DNA from: Myxococcales bacterium
Lineage (GTDB): Bacteria > Myxococcota_A > Bradymonadia > UBA7976 > UBA1532
Reading direction: 5' to 3'
Assembly: GCA_020633465.1 (NCBI GenBank)
Contig: JACKDN010000031.1
Span: 22,550-86,549, forward strand
DNA: 64,000 bases
The translations under genes were made by a program, and so were the position numbers. The notes under the pieces were generated by a model, which did no database searches, had not been told where the DNA came from, and saw only the letters and a list, made by a program, of their open reading frames with translations. Below, one piece after another: positions 43,783 through 54,395 of the stretch. Within the stretch, counting starts at the first letter, position 1. Every line of letters starts with the position of its first letter.

Positions 43783-44310
43783 ATGACCTCGCGCCGTTGG
43801 GTGCATCTGCTGCTCGCGCCGTTGCTGTGGGCCCTCCTGGCGCTCGCGCCGGCGCACGCCCGCGACGCGGGCGCGCCCGCAGACGGCGGCCTCGACGCCA
43901 GGGGGCGTCGCCGACGGACGGCGACGTCGGCGACGCCAGGGCGCCCGACGCCGCCGACGCCGCGGGGCCGGCCGACGCGCGCGCTGCCGCCGGTCGTCCT
44001 CGAGCTCGACACGCCGCCGGCCACCATCGACACCCAGATCCGGCACCTGGCCGCCCTGGCCGAGGGCAAGCTGGACGTCGCCGTCGAGCCGCGCACCCTG
44101 TTCACCGTCGATCTGGCCGATCCAGCGGCCGTGACCACGCGCATCGCCACCCTGCGGCGGGCCATCGCCGCCGCCCGCGCCCAGGCCGCCGCCCCTGCAG
44201 GCCCGCCGCGAGGCCGCCGCCCTGCCCCCCCGGCGCCGACGGCGGCCCGCCCCCGCCGCCGCCCCTGTCCGCCGACGAGGCCGCCCGCCTCGCGCAGCTC
44301 GAGCGCCTGA
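43783..44310 (+). pseudogene. Frameshifted exported N-terminal part of the membrane-ATPase gene
   Basis: The ATG at 43783 (GAGGAGC upstream) opens a clear signal peptide (VHLLLAPLLWALLALAPAHA). The following text then has to be read in changing frames. An Asp/Ala linker is natural in another frame between the G5 at 43901-43905 and the G4 at 43964-43967. The original frame returns at LPPVVLELDTPPATIDTQI, and frame is lost again near the C7 run 44225-44231. The next 350 nt also contain coiled-coil pieces in different frames (LSADEAARLAQLERLTTREG; RQAALAEAERAQTEAARQ). The pieces join without gaps into the downstream 816-residue frame, so this is one gene with five or more apparent indels. Confidence 0.65.
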
Positions 44311-44584
44311 CCACCCGCGAGGGCCTGCGGCTGGATCTGTTGTCCCGCCCGCTGGGCGAGCGCCGCGCCCTGCTCGAGGCGCACGCCGCGCGCCGGGCGC
44401 TGGCGGACGAGCAGGTGCTGGGCCGCCGAGGCGCGGCGCGAGGCCGAGGCCGAGGCAGGCCCGGCGGCCGAGGCGGCCCCGCCAGGCGGCGCTGGCCGAG
44501 GCCGAGCGCGCCCAGACCGAGGCCGCGCGCCAGCTGGCCGAGGCGCGCGCCGAGGCCGAGGCGCTGCGCGGGCGCCTGGCCGGC

Positions 44585-47035
44585 ATGGAGGCCGCCGACG
44601 CCGACCGCCGCGCCGCGCTGCTCGACGCCAGCGCGGCCCGCCTCGAGCTGGCCCACGCCGTCCACACCCGGCTGGCCGACTCGGCGCTGCCGGCGAGCGA
44701 GGCGGACGGCCTGTACGATCAGCTGGTCGACGCCCTCGTCGTCGCGCGCGCCCGCTTCGGCGAGGCCCTCGACGTCCTGCAGCGCCCGCCGGAGGTGCCC
44801 GCCGTCGAGACGTCGATCGACCTCGAAGCGGGGGCCTACCGAGCCCTGCCCGTGGCGCGCGACGCGCTGGTGCAGGCGCTCGACGCCGCGCGGGCGGCGC
44901 GGGCGCGGCTGGTCGAGCACCGCGCGCGCCTGCAGGCGACCACCGCCGAGACCCTCGCCCGCGACGTGAAGGCGCTCAACGAGGCCCGCCTGGCGGTGCT
45001 GCCGCGCATGAGCGCCGGGCGCCGCGAGGCGGTCATGGGCTTCGGTCGCGAGGGCCTGCAGCAGCTCGCCCGCGAGCTCGATCACCTGCGGCTGGCCGCG
45101 CGCTGGTACCTGCGCACCCGCCGCGATCTGCCCGCGCGGGCGCCCGGCTGGCTGCTCGAGGTGCTGGGCCGCGCGAGCACGCGCTGGGCGGCCGTCGAGC
45201 TGGTCGTGCTGCTGTTGGCCGCGCTGCTCTTGCTGCTGCGGGGGCGCCGCGCGTGGACGCGGCTGGGGGGCATGGTCGAGGCCTGGGCCGGCAGCCGCAC
45301 CGACCGGGCCTGGGCGCGGCGGCTGTGGTACCACGTCGGCCCGCTGACGCCGGCGCTCGCGCTGCTGGCCTGGGTGACGCTCACGACGAGCGTGCTCGAC
45401 ACGCTGCTGCGCGGGCCCGAGGTCGTGGCCATCGACGGCCTGCTGAGCACCTACGCGCTGTACAAGCTGTTCATCGCCGTCACGCACCACCTGCTGCTGC
45501 TGGCGGCGAGCAGCCCGGGCGCGCCGGTCGACCAGACGATGAGCGCGCGGCTGCTGCGCACCGTGCGGGTCACCGGCCGCTACGTGTTCGCGGTGCGCGG
45601 CTTCCTGATCGTCGCCGACGTCGTGCTCGGGCGCGGCTACCTGTTCACCGTCGTGCAGGAGTTCGCCTGGCTGGGCGCCTTCCCCATCGCCTGGTGGACG
45701 CTGCGGCACTGGAAGGGCGACATCTTCCAGGCCTACCTGCGGCGCTCCCCCGCGGGCTGGCTGGCCGACCGGGTGCGCCGCAACCACGACCGCCTGGTGG
45801 GGTGGATCTGGATCCTGCCGACGGCGGCGCTGCTGGCGGCGGGCGCGCTGGCCGAGGGGGCGGTGCGCATGGCGCTGCGTGCCGGGCGCATCCGGCGCGC
45901 GCTGGCCTACCTGTTCCGGCGCCGGCTCGAGCGGCAGGCGGCCAGCCAGGCGGTCGAGCCCGACGTGCCCCTGCCCCCGGCGCTGGCCGAGGTGCTGGGG
46001 CGCGGCCCGATCGATCCCGCGCTGCGGGTGGATCGGCTGCCCGGACTGGACGCGACGCTGCGGGCGATCGAGGCGTGGCAGCGCGAGGGCGCGGGGGCCG
46101 GGCCGGTGGCGCTGGTCGGCGAGCGCGGCATCGGCAAGTCCACCTGGCTGACCGCGCTCGAGGAGCGGCTGCCCGCCGATCTCGTGGCGCACCGGCTGGC
46201 GCTCGGGACGCCGCGGATCAGCGAAGAGGCGCTGTGCGCCTGGCTGGCCGACAGCCTCGGCCTGGCCGCGGCGACGGACGCCGGCGGCCTGATCGACGCG
46301 CTGCTCGACGGCCCGCGCCGGGTGGTGCTGCTGGACGACGCGCACCTGATGCTGCGGCGGGCGCACGGCGGCGCGGGGGCCATCGAGGCGCTCGTCCAGA
46401 TCCTCCGGCGTACCGGCCGCCACGTGTTCTGGGTGACCGCCTTCGGCCGGTTCTCGTGGAGCTACCTGCGCTTCCTGCTGCGGCAGCCGGACGTGTTCCG
46501 CCAGACGCACCGGCTCGAGGGCTGGAGCGAGGACGCGCTGGCCGAGCTCATCGACCGCCGCATGCAGGCAGCCGGCGTCACCGCCGACTACGTCCCGTTG
46601 ATGCCCGAGGGCGTCGCGCACGGCTACGACCACGAGGGCGAGCTGGCGCGCACGCGCGAGCGCTTCCTGCGGCTGCTGTGGGATTACGCCGACGGGGTGC
46701 CGGGCACCGCGCTGCACTTCTGGGCGGCGTCCCTGCGCCCGGTCAGCGACACGGTCGCCCGCGTGCGGCTGTTCCGCGATCCCAGCCCCGACGACCTCGA
46801 GGGCCTCGGCGACGACGCCCGCTTCGCGCTCTACGCGGTGGTGCTGCACGACCAGCTCTCGCTGGCCGACGCGCCGCCCGTGCTGGGCGCCCCGCCCGCC
46901 CGCTGCCTCGCGCTGCTCGAGCAGCTGCGCGCGGTCGGCTGCCTGGCCCGCCAGGACGACCGCTACCGCGTGCCGCTGCACTGGTATCGCGCCGCCGTCC
47001 GCTTCCTTCGCCGCAAACACCTGCTCTACGGCTGA
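44585..47035 (+). CDS. Membrane-embedded ATPase with coiled-coil region, partner of MscS
   Basis: 816 residues readable from an internal ATG; the true start is probably 43783. Residues 1-190 are coiled coil (VKALNEARLAVLPRMSAGRR). About five membrane segments follow between 195 and 430 (AVELVVLLLAALLLLLRG, LTPALALLAWVTLTTSVLD, YKLFIAVTHHLLLLAA, WLGAFPIAWWTL, WILPTAALLAAGALA). A cytoplasmic ATPase domain has Walker A VGERGIGKSTW (about residue 508) and Walker B RVVLLDDAHLML (about 579), and ends in a winged-helix-like segment. The layout recalls the membrane part of large MscK-type channels with an AAA/STAND-like ATPase replacing the channel domain; the channel itself is encoded 15 nt downstream. 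I know no described family with this design. Confidence 0.75.
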   Translation: MEAADADRRAALLDASAARLELAHAVHTRLADSALPASEADGLYDQLVDALVVARARFGEALDVLQRPPEVPAVETSIDLEAGAYRALPVARDALVQALDAARAARARLVEHRARLQATTAETLARDVKALNEARLAVLPRMSAGRREAVMGFGREGLQQLARELDHLRLAARWYLRTRRDLPARAPGWLLEVLGRASTRWAAVELVVLLLAALLLLLRGRRAWTRLGGMVEAWAGSRTDRAWARRLWYHVGPLTPALALLAWVTLTTSVLDTLLRGPEVVAIDGLLSTYALYKLFIAVTHHLLLLAASSPGAPVDQTMSARLLRTVRVTGRYVFAVRGFLIVADVVLGRGYLFTVVQEFAWLGAFPIAWWTLRHWKGDIFQAYLRRSPAGWLADRVRRNHDRLVGWIWILPTAALLAAGALAEGAVRMALRAGRIRRALAYLFRRRLERQAASQAVEPDVPLPPALAEVLGRGPIDPALRVDRLPGLDATLRAIEAWQREGAGAGPVALVGERGIGKSTWLTALEERLPADLVAHRLALGTPRISEEALCAWLADSLGLAAATDAGGLIDALLDGPRRVVLLDDAHLMLRRAHGGAGAIEALVQILRRTGRHVFWVTAFGRFSWSYLRFLLRQPDVFRQTHRLEGWSEDALAELIDRRMQAAGVTADYVPLMPEGVAHGYDHEGELARTRERFLRLLWDYADGVPGTALHFWAASLRPVSDTVARVRLFRDPSPDDLEGLGDDARFALYAVVLHDQLSLADAPPVLGAPPARCLALLEQLRAVGCLARQDDRYRVPLHWYRAAVRFLRRKHLLYG

Positions 47036-47050
47036 GCCCCCGGAGACACC

Positions 47051-47896
<846 letters not shown>

Positions 47897-47911
47897 GTCG
47901 CCGAACGTCGT

Positions 47912-49927
47912 TCAGCGACCCATCCGCTGCGTCTGCAGGCGCACCAGGGCCGGCTCCAGCACCAGGCCCACGAGCTCCTCGTAGCTGATCCCCTCGCCCT
48001 TCGCGCAGATGCACAGGTCCGACCAGCCCGGTGTCATGCCGGGCAGCGGGTTGCACTCGATGAAGTTCACCTCGCCCTCGGCATCGAGGCGCAGGTCGAT
48101 GCGCGCCACGTCCCGGCAGCCCAGCGCCTCGAACGCCCGCAGCGCGACGCTGCGGATGGCCTCGCCGAGCGCGGCGTCCACCTTCGCCGGCGCCTCGTAG
48201 CGCACGTTGGTGTCGGCCTCGATCTTGTGCGCGAAGCTGTAGACCGGGTGCTCGACGTCGCCGGTGAAGACGATCTCCATCGGCCCCAGGATGCGCGGCA
48301 TGGGATCGCCGACGAGCCCGACGGTGAACTCCCGCCCGGGCAGGAACTGCTCGACCAGCACCCCTTGCCGATAGCGGTCGAGCATCTCGGCCACGATGCG
48401 CCGCAGGCCGTCCTCGCTGCGCGCCACGCTGGTCAGCGACACGCCCTTCGAGCTGCCCTCGGCCACCGGCTTGGCGATCACCGGGTAGCGGATCCAGTCG
48501 GGCAGCGGCCCGTCGGCGCGCTGCAGCACCACGCCGCGCGGCGCGGCGACGCCGGCGTCCCGGACGACGCTCTTCGCGAGCGCCTTGTCGAGCGTCAGCG
48601 CCAGCGTCGCGGGATCGCTGCCGGTGTACGGGATGTCGAGCATCTCGAGCGCCGCCGGCACCAGCGCCTCGCGCCCCCGGCCCCGCAGCCCCTCGGCGAT
48701 GTTGAACGCCACGTCGATGCGGGCGGCGCCCAGCCGGGTGATGACCTCGGCGTCCGCCTCGAGCCGCACCACCTCGTGCCCGTGCGACGCGATGGCGGCG
48801 GCGAGGGCGTCGATGGTGGCCGGCGCGTCGAACTCGGCCTCGGCGTCGTCGGCCCCGTCGGCCTTGGGCCGCAGCCGCTTGAGGTTGTAGATCAGGCCGA
48901 CGCGCGCCGGCGCGGGCGTCGACGGGGCCAACGGGGCCCGGGGGCGTCGCGCGTCGGCGCTGCGGATGATGCGATCGAGCACCGCCTCGACCGTGTCGAG
49001 GCCCTCGAGCGCCGCGGCCTCGTAGATCGAGGCGCCGGGCTCGAGCGAGGGCAGCGCGTTGGCCTCGATGAACCAGACGTCGCCCTGCGGATCGACGCGG
49101 AAGTCGAGGCGCCCCATGTCGCGCAGCCCGAGCACCCGGTTGACCGTCGCCGCGTGGGCCTGCAGGCGCTCGGTCACGCCCGGGGGCAGCACCGCCGGCA
49201 TCTCGACGTGCACGGCGTTCGACAGCTCGTGCTTCAGGGCGTAGTCGTAGACCACGTACTTGCGGGCGCCCACGATCTCGGGATCGAACCGATAGGCGGC
49301 CGGGGCCAGCACGCCCTCGCGCTCGGGCGCGACGCCGGCGAGGAAGGGCACCACCACGTCGCGGCCGACGATGTACTGCTCCACCATCAGGCCGTCGGGG
49401 TGGGCCGCCAGCAGGCGGGGCAGCGCCTTCCGCAGGCGATCGAGATCCTCGTAGACCGAGTGCTCGCCGATGCCCTTCGAGCTGCCCTCGAAGATCGGCT
49501 TGGCGATCACCGGGGTGGGCAGCGGCACGCGGTCGAGGTCGGCGGCCGTCTGCACCTTCACCCACATGGGCGTCGGCACACCGACCTGCCGCACCAGCAG
49601 CTTCGACAGGTGCTTGTCGAGCGTCAGCGTACAGGCGTGGGCGTCGGGCCCGGTGTAGACCAGCCCCAGCTCTTCGAACAGCTGGGGGAAGAAGGCCTCG
49701 CGGCACGGGCCCGTTCGGCCTTCGGCGGTGTTGAACACCAGATCCGGCCGCAGCCGCTCGAGGCGCACCACGATCTCGGCGACGGGGGCGCCGACGTCCA
49801 CCTCGTGGACCTCGTGGCCCAGGCGGCGCATGGCGTCGGCCAGCGCGGCGATGGTCTCGGGCGTGTCGAACTCGGCCTCGGCCTCGTCGTCGGACACCTG
49901 GCGGTTGTGCGTGAACGCGATGCGCAT
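47912..49927 (-). CDS. Tandem D-Ala-D-Ala-ligase-like ATP-grasp protein
   Basis: A 671-residue protein from ATG 49927 (GAGGGGG upstream) made of two homologous halves. Paired motifs are EAEFDTPETIAALADAMRRL and EAEFDAPATIDALAAAIAS; NTAEGRTGPCREAFFPQL and NIAEGLRGRGREALVPAA; PVIAKPIFEGSSKGI and PVIAKPVAEGSSKGV; FIEANALPSLEPG and FIECNPLPGMTPGWS. Both halves keep the ATP-grasp Lys, Glu and Asn residues, so both may be active. D-Ala-D-Ala ligases join amino acids by acyl phosphate; the usual enzyme is a single unit of about 300 residues. No mur or van genes are adjacent. The product may be another dipeptide or amino-acid ligation; the substrate is not predictable. Confidence 0.8.
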   Translation of the reverse strand: MRIAFTHNRQVSDDEAEAEFDTPETIAALADAMRRLGHEVHEVDVGAPVAEIVVRLERLRPDLVFNTAEGRTGPCREAFFPQLFEELGLVYTGPDAHACTLTLDKHLSKLLVRQVGVPTPMWVKVQTAADLDRVPLPTPVIAKPIFEGSSKGIGEHSVYEDLDRLRKALPRLLAAHPDGLMVEQYIVGRDVVVPFLAGVAPEREGVLAPAAYRFDPEIVGARKYVVYDYALKHELSNAVHVEMPAVLPPGVTERLQAHAATVNRVLGLRDMGRLDFRVDPQGDVWFIEANALPSLEPGASIYEAAALEGLDTVEAVLDRIIRSADARRPRAPLAPSTPAPARVGLIYNLKRLRPKADGADDAEAEFDAPATIDALAAAIASHGHEVVRLEADAEVITRLGAARIDVAFNIAEGLRGRGREALVPAALEMLDIPYTGSDPATLALTLDKALAKSVVRDAGVAAPRGVVLQRADGPLPDWIRYPVIAKPVAEGSSKGVSLTSVARSEDGLRRIVAEMLDRYRQGVLVEQFLPGREFTVGLVGDPMPRILGPMEIVFTGDVEHPVYSFAHKIEADTNVRYEAPAKVDAALGEAIRSVALRAFEALGCRDVARIDLRLDAEGEVNFIECNPLPGMTPGWSDLCICAKGEGISYEELVGLVLEPALVRLQTQRMGR

Positions 49928-50111
49928 CGGCCCCCTCGTGCGGCGAGCTCGCCACGTCTGTGTCACCCCGCCGAGTCGCGCGGCGGGGCGCAGGTTCGCA
50001 ATCGTCGTGCCGCCCCGACCGCCCCGCGGCGGGTGGATCGGCGACGGTGCCCTGCCCCGTTTCGACGCCCCCGGGGCGCCCGCGCGAGGCACGACGCCCC
50101 GCCCGCCTCGC

Positions 50112-51233
50112 TCAGCGGCCCAGCCACCCGGCGCGGCGGAAGGCCCACACCAGCACCGCCGCCACCAGCGCCATCCCGCCCAGCACCACCGGGTAGCCGA
50201 AGCGCCAGCCCAGCTCCGGCATGTTGTAGGGCGACGACGTGTCGAAGTTCATCCCGTACAGCCCCACGACGAAGCTGAGCGGCATGAAGATGGTGGCGAT
50301 GATGGTCAGCACCTTCATCACCTCGTTCAGCCGCTGGCTCTGCAGGGCCAGATGCACGTCGAGCAGGCTGGCCGCGGACTCGCGCAGGCTCTCGGTCATG
50401 TCGACCAGCCGCACCAGGTGGTCGTGGATGTCGGCCAGGTAGGGCGTCGTCTCGGGCTGGATGATCGGCACGTCGTGGCGCATCAGCACGTTCAGCGCGT
50501 CGCGCAGCGGCCACACCTGGCGGCGCAGCTCGAGCAGCGCGTGGCGCAGCGTGCTCAGCTCGGTCACCACCTCGCCCTGATCGTCGACGCCGTACACCCG
50601 CTCCTCGAGGTGATCCATGCGCTCGGCCATCGTCTCGAACACGGGGTAGAAGTGATCGACCAGGGCGTCCAGCAGCGCGTAGGCCAGGTAGTCGGCGCCC
50701 GAGCGCCGGATGCGGCCGCGCCCCGAGCGCAGCCGATCGCGCACGGGCTCGAAGCAGTCGCCCTCGCGCTCCTGAAAGGTCAGCACGTACGAGCGCCCGA
50801 CGAACATCGAGATCTGCTCGCGCTCCAGGACGTCCACGGCGGGCTGGTGCATCAGCGATCCCACGACGAACAGGTGGTCGCCGTAGATCTCGGCCTTGGG
50901 GCGCTGCCCGAGGTGCACCACGTCCTCGAGCGCCAGCGCGTGCAGCCCGAAGTGCTCGCCCACCGCCCGCACCGCCTCGACGTCGTCGACCCCGACCACG
51001 TCGACCCACACGAAGTCGTGGGCCTCGCGCAGGGCGGCCAGATCGCCGACGCCCTCGAGCGGTCGCTCGTCGATCGCCTCGCCCGACACCGCCACGGCGC
51101 GCATGATCGCCTGCGGGGCGTCCGGCGTCGCCACCAGCTCGCCGGGCGGCGCGCCCACCACCACCTTGCGCCGCAGGCCGTGGCGCCGCCCCTTCTTCTT
51201 CCGCTTCTCCTTGCCTGCCGTCTTGCCAGCCAC
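50112..51233 (-). CDS. corA: CorA-type magnesium/cobalt transporter
   Basis: A 373-residue protein beginning with GTG 51233 behind GGAGG. A strongly basic N-terminus (KTAGKEKRKKKGRRHGLRRK) precedes the cytoplasmic funnel domain (VWVDVVGVDDVEAV, LALEDVVHLGQRPKAEIY). Two C-terminal membrane helices flank the selectivity motif YGMNF (IFMPLSFVVGLYGMNFD), which defines the CorA family, and the protein ends in a basic tail. CorA forms pentameric Mg2+ channels. The length is usual. The position beside the ligase gene looks incidental, with about 180 nt between them. Confidence 0.9.
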   Translation of the reverse strand: MAGKTAGKEKRKKKGRRHGLRRKVVVGAPPGELVATPDAPQAIMRAVAVSGEAIDERPLEGVGDLAALREAHDFVWVDVVGVDDVEAVRAVGEHFGLHALALEDVVHLGQRPKAEIYGDHLFVVGSLMHQPAVDVLEREQISMFVGRSYVLTFQEREGDCFEPVRDRLRSGRGRIRRSGADYLAYALLDALVDHFYPVFETMAERMDHLEERVYGVDDQGEVVTELSTLRHALLELRRQVWPLRDALNVLMRHDVPIIQPETTPYLADIHDHLVRLVDMTESLRESAASLLDVHLALQSQRLNEVMKVLTIIATIFMPLSFVVGLYGMNFDTSSPYNMPELGWRFGYPVVLGGMALVAAVLVWAFRRAGWLGR

Positions 51234-51292
51234 GTCGCCCTCCGGCCGGCACCGTCGCATGGTTCGACGGCGACGAAAAGGGGCAGCCGGCG

Positions 51293-53680
51293 CTACTGGC
51301 AGACGCCCCCGGCGCAGGTGAGGTCGGCGCCGCACGCCGCGCCGTCGGGCAGCGGGTTCGCGGCGCACAGGCCCGTGCCCGCGTCGCAGGCGTCTTCGGT
51401 GCACGGATCCAGGTCGTCGCAGGCCCCCAACGGCAGCCCCACGCAGCGCCCGGCCGCCCGGCACGCCAGCCGCCCGAAGGGATCCACCCGGGCGGCGATC
51501 GGGGCGGCCGTCACGCCGTCGTCCAACAGCACCAGCCCCGACACGAGCGCGCCGCCGCCCGGCGCCGGCAGCAGCGCCGACGCCAGCGAGGGGCGGCCGC
51601 CGAGCAGCGGCACGGCCGCGCCCGCCCCGCCCTCGGCGGTGACCCGCACCAGATCGAAGGTCTCGCCCAAGAGGAACGCGTCGCCGCTCTCGCCGAAGGT
51701 CAGGCCGACCGCCTTGCCCTCGAGCCCGGGCACCACCGACGTGCCCAGGCTGACGCCCTGGCCGCCGTAGCGCCGGACGAGGGCCGTGGTGTCGCCCAGC
51801 CCGTCGATGACCGACGCGCTGATCAGCACGTCGCCGTTGGGCGCCACGGCGCCGTTGTCGACGAACACCTCGCTGCCCGGATCGCCCGCCACCACGTCGA
51901 ACCACACCTCGTCGCCGGCCGCGTCCAGCGCCAGCGCGTACCCGTCGCGCTCACCGCCGCCGCCGGGGACGAACGAGCCCACCACCAGGTAGCCGTCGCC
52001 GCGGCGCCGCAGGGTCTCGGGGAAGGCGTCCGCCGGCTGGGCCAGCTCGAGGGTGTCGACGATCTGGTCCCCCGCCCCCAGGCGCAGGATGGCCGGGGGC
52101 CGCGGATCACCGGCCGGATCGCCAGCCCGAGTCAGCACGTCGACGCCCCCGCCCACGCCGGGGATCGCCGCGTCGACCGCCCGCTGAGCGCCGTCGTCGA
52201 GCAGCACGTCACGCACCACCTCGCCGGCCGCGTCGAGGCGCAGCACGCGGATCTGCGACGACGTGAAGTCGGGCGCGACGGTCCGGTCGTGCAGCGCGAC
52301 GATCTCGCCCCCGTCCACGACCACCGCGCGCACCGACTCGGACTGGCCGGCCTGACCGGGGTAGGTGCGGCTCCACAGCGCCCGCCCGCCGGGGCTGACG
52401 CGCGCCACCCACGCCACGTCGTCGCCGTTGCCGTCGCGCAGGCCGCCCGCCAGCACCCGCCCGCCGTCGGGGAAGGCCGCGCTGGTCTCGACCTCGACCT
52501 CGGCCCCCACCTCGAAGGGCCGCGCGTACAGCGGCGCCACGCCGCCGGGGCAGGGCGCGTCGGGGGCGACGGGCGCCCCACCCGCCAGGTTGTCGCCGCC
52601 GGCGCGCGCCCAGCCGACGGCCAGGCCGCCGGCCAGGGTGCTCAGCCGCAGGGGCGTCGGCTCGGCCGCGTCGGTGGTGAGCGCGCTGGCCAGCAGGCCG
52701 TCGCTGTCGATGATCGGGCTGGCCAGGCAGGTGCCCTCGAGCCCCACGTCCCCCGCCAGCGGCAGGGCCGCGGGCTCGGCCGCCTGCAGGTCGATCTCGT
52801 CCAGCCGCCAGCTGCCCGCCTCGCCGCCGCGCCAGTGGCTGCCGCCGTTGAACAGGCGGTCGTCGGCGCCGACGGTGAGGCCGGTGCTGCGCAGCGTCTC
52901 CGGCAGGGCCGCCACCCCGCGCGGCGCGCCGTCGTCGAGCGACCAGCCGCCGACGAAGCCGTCGCCGCCCGCCGCCACCAGGCCCCCCGGGCACCACCAA
53001 TGCGATCCGCCGTTGGCGATCTGGCCGTCGCAGTCGTCCACCACCACCGGCGGCGCGTGGATGGGCGCCGGAGCCTCGATGGGCGCCGCCGCGGCCACCT
53101 GCGGGCCGTTGGGCCCCGCCGCGAAGGTCAGGCGCACCAGCCGATCGCCGTAGCCCTCGACCTCGGGGGCCGAGCGCACGGCGACCGCGCCCTTGCGACC
53201 ATCGACCACCGCCAGCTCGGTCGGTGTGCCGGCGATCGCGGCCGATTCGATGACCGCCGGCCGGGGCGGATCGGCGTCGGTGCCCGCGACGACCACCACC
53301 GCGCCGTCGACCGGCACCACCCAGTGCGAGCCGCCGTTCTGCAGGCGATCGTCGGCGCCGACGTAGGCCGGCGCGCCGCCGGGCGCGGCGGGCAGCGGGC
53401 CCTCGCCCAGCAGCGCGCCGGTCGCACGATCGCGCACCTGCAGGCGACCCCCGGCCGGCGTGGCGACCGGCAGCAGCACGCGGTCGCCGGCGACGGCCGG
53501 GCGCGCGCACTGGGTGGCCTCGGGCGGATCGATCGACCAGTCCGCGCCGCCGTCGGCGTCGAAGGCGCGCAGGCGGCAGCCGGCCGGGCCCTGCAGCGCC
53601 ACCAGCACCGAGGCCCCCGCGGGCGCGCCGGCAGCGCCCACCGGCGACAGGGGCGCGAAGCCCGGCGCCCAGGCGGCCAC
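51293..53680 (-). CDS. Secreted propeller-like protein with NGGSHW repeats and Cys-rich tail
   Basis: 795 residues are readable from GTG 53680, but that codon has no ribosome site and the frame continues upstream through a G6 run (53693-53698) at which it shifts, so the real start is probably 54392. The protein is rich in Gly, Ala and Asp with beta-propeller-like strands (AWVARVSPGGRALWSRTYPG). Three copies of an unusual motif occur: GADDRLQNGGSHW, CDGQIANGGSHW and GADDRLFNGGSHW. The C-terminal 60 residues are Cys-rich (LDPCTEDACDAGTGLC) as in myxobacterial secreted proteins. Probably surface-exposed. Function unknown. Confidence 0.7.
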   Translation of the reverse strand: MAAWAPGFAPLSPVGAAGAPAGASVLVALQGPAGCRLRAFDADGGADWSIDPPEATQCARPAVAGDRVLLPVATPAGGRLQVRDRATGALLGEGPLPAAPGGAPAYVGADDRLQNGGSHWVVPVDGAVVVVAGTDADPPRPAVIESAAIAGTPTELAVVDGRKGAVAVRSAPEVEGYGDRLVRLTFAAGPNGPQVAAAAPIEAPAPIHAPPVVVDDCDGQIANGGSHWWCPGGLVAAGGDGFVGGWSLDDGAPRGVAALPETLRSTGLTVGADDRLFNGGSHWRGGEAGSWRLDEIDLQAAEPAALPLAGDVGLEGTCLASPIIDSDGLLASALTTDAAEPTPLRLSTLAGGLAVGWARAGGDNLAGGAPVAPDAPCPGGVAPLYARPFEVGAEVEVETSAAFPDGGRVLAGGLRDGNGDDVAWVARVSPGGRALWSRTYPGQAGQSESVRAVVVDGGEIVALHDRTVAPDFTSSQIRVLRLDAAGEVVRDVLLDDGAQRAVDAAIPGVGGGVDVLTRAGDPAGDPRPPAILRLGAGDQIVDTLELAQPADAFPETLRRRGDGYLVVGSFVPGGGGERDGYALALDAAGDEVWFDVVAGDPGSEVFVDNGAVAPNGDVLISASVIDGLGDTTALVRRYGGQGVSLGTSVVPGLEGKAVGLTFGESGDAFLLGETFDLVRVTAEGGAGAAVPLLGGRPSLASALLPAPGGGALVSGLVLLDDGVTAAPIAARVDPFGRLACRAAGRCVGLPLGACDDLDPCTEDACDAGTGLCAANPLPDGAACGADLTCAGGVCQ

Positions 53681-53819
53681 CTGCAGGGGATCGGGGGGCG
53701 GCGGGATCGGCGGGGGCCAGGTGCAGGCCGGCGCCGTCGACCAGCACCAGGCGGTCGTACAGCAGCAGCGGCGCGCAGGCCGCGCAGGCGGGGGCGGGTT
53801 CGGGGGCAGGGGCGCCGCG

Positions 53820-54392
53820 TCAGGGGCCGGCCGCGTCGGCCGGTGCGGCGTGCGGCGCGGCGTCGGCCGGCGCGCGCGTCAAGTCACCCGCGCCGCCGTC
53901 GGCGAGCGTGGCGTCCGCGGGGCTCGGCGTCGGGGCCGACGTCCGGCGCGGCGGCGTCGGGCCGGAGGTCGACGGTGTTCGCGTCGACCTGCGCGGCGTC
54001 CGGTGAGGCCGCGTCCGGGCCCAGGTCGGGCGACGCGGCGTCAGGGGGCGGCGTCGGCCAGCGCCGCGTCGGGCCGAGCGGCGTCCGGCTGGGCGTCGGG
54101 CGGTGCGGCGTCCGGCTGCGCGTCCGCCTGCGCGTCCGCCTGCGCGTCGGCAGGCGGCGTCGGCTCGGCGTCGACGCTGCCCAGGTCGGGATTCGCGTCG
54201 CGCGGCGCCAGCGTCGTCGTCAGGCCCGCGGTCGGCGCGGCCCCCGTCGTTCGGCGCCCCGTCCCCGCCGGGGCCGCCGCCGTCCGTCGTGATGCCCACG
54301 TCCGGCGCGGCGCGCGACGTCGCCGCGTCGTCGCAGCCGGCCGCCCACACCGCCGCCAGCAAGAGCCAGCGCGCCGCCCCCCACCTACCCAT
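53820..54392 (-). pseudogene. Frameshifted lipoprotein N-terminus of the propeller-like protein
   Basis: ATG 54392 gives a lipoprotein signal peptide (ARWLLLAAVWAAGC, lipobox WAAGC) and Asp/Gly-rich text. From the C5 run at 54241-54245 the frame becomes Arg-rich, whereas another frame reads DAQADAQADAQPDAAPPDA, the Asp/Ala linker usual here. That frame breaks at G5 54044-54048, and the last shift lies at 53693-53698. Restoring the frame at these runs joins this leader to the downstream protein as one lipoprotein of about 1030 residues. It is a second case of the homopolymer frameshift pattern seen at 35135. Confidence 0.65.
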
Positions 54393-54395
54393 GGC

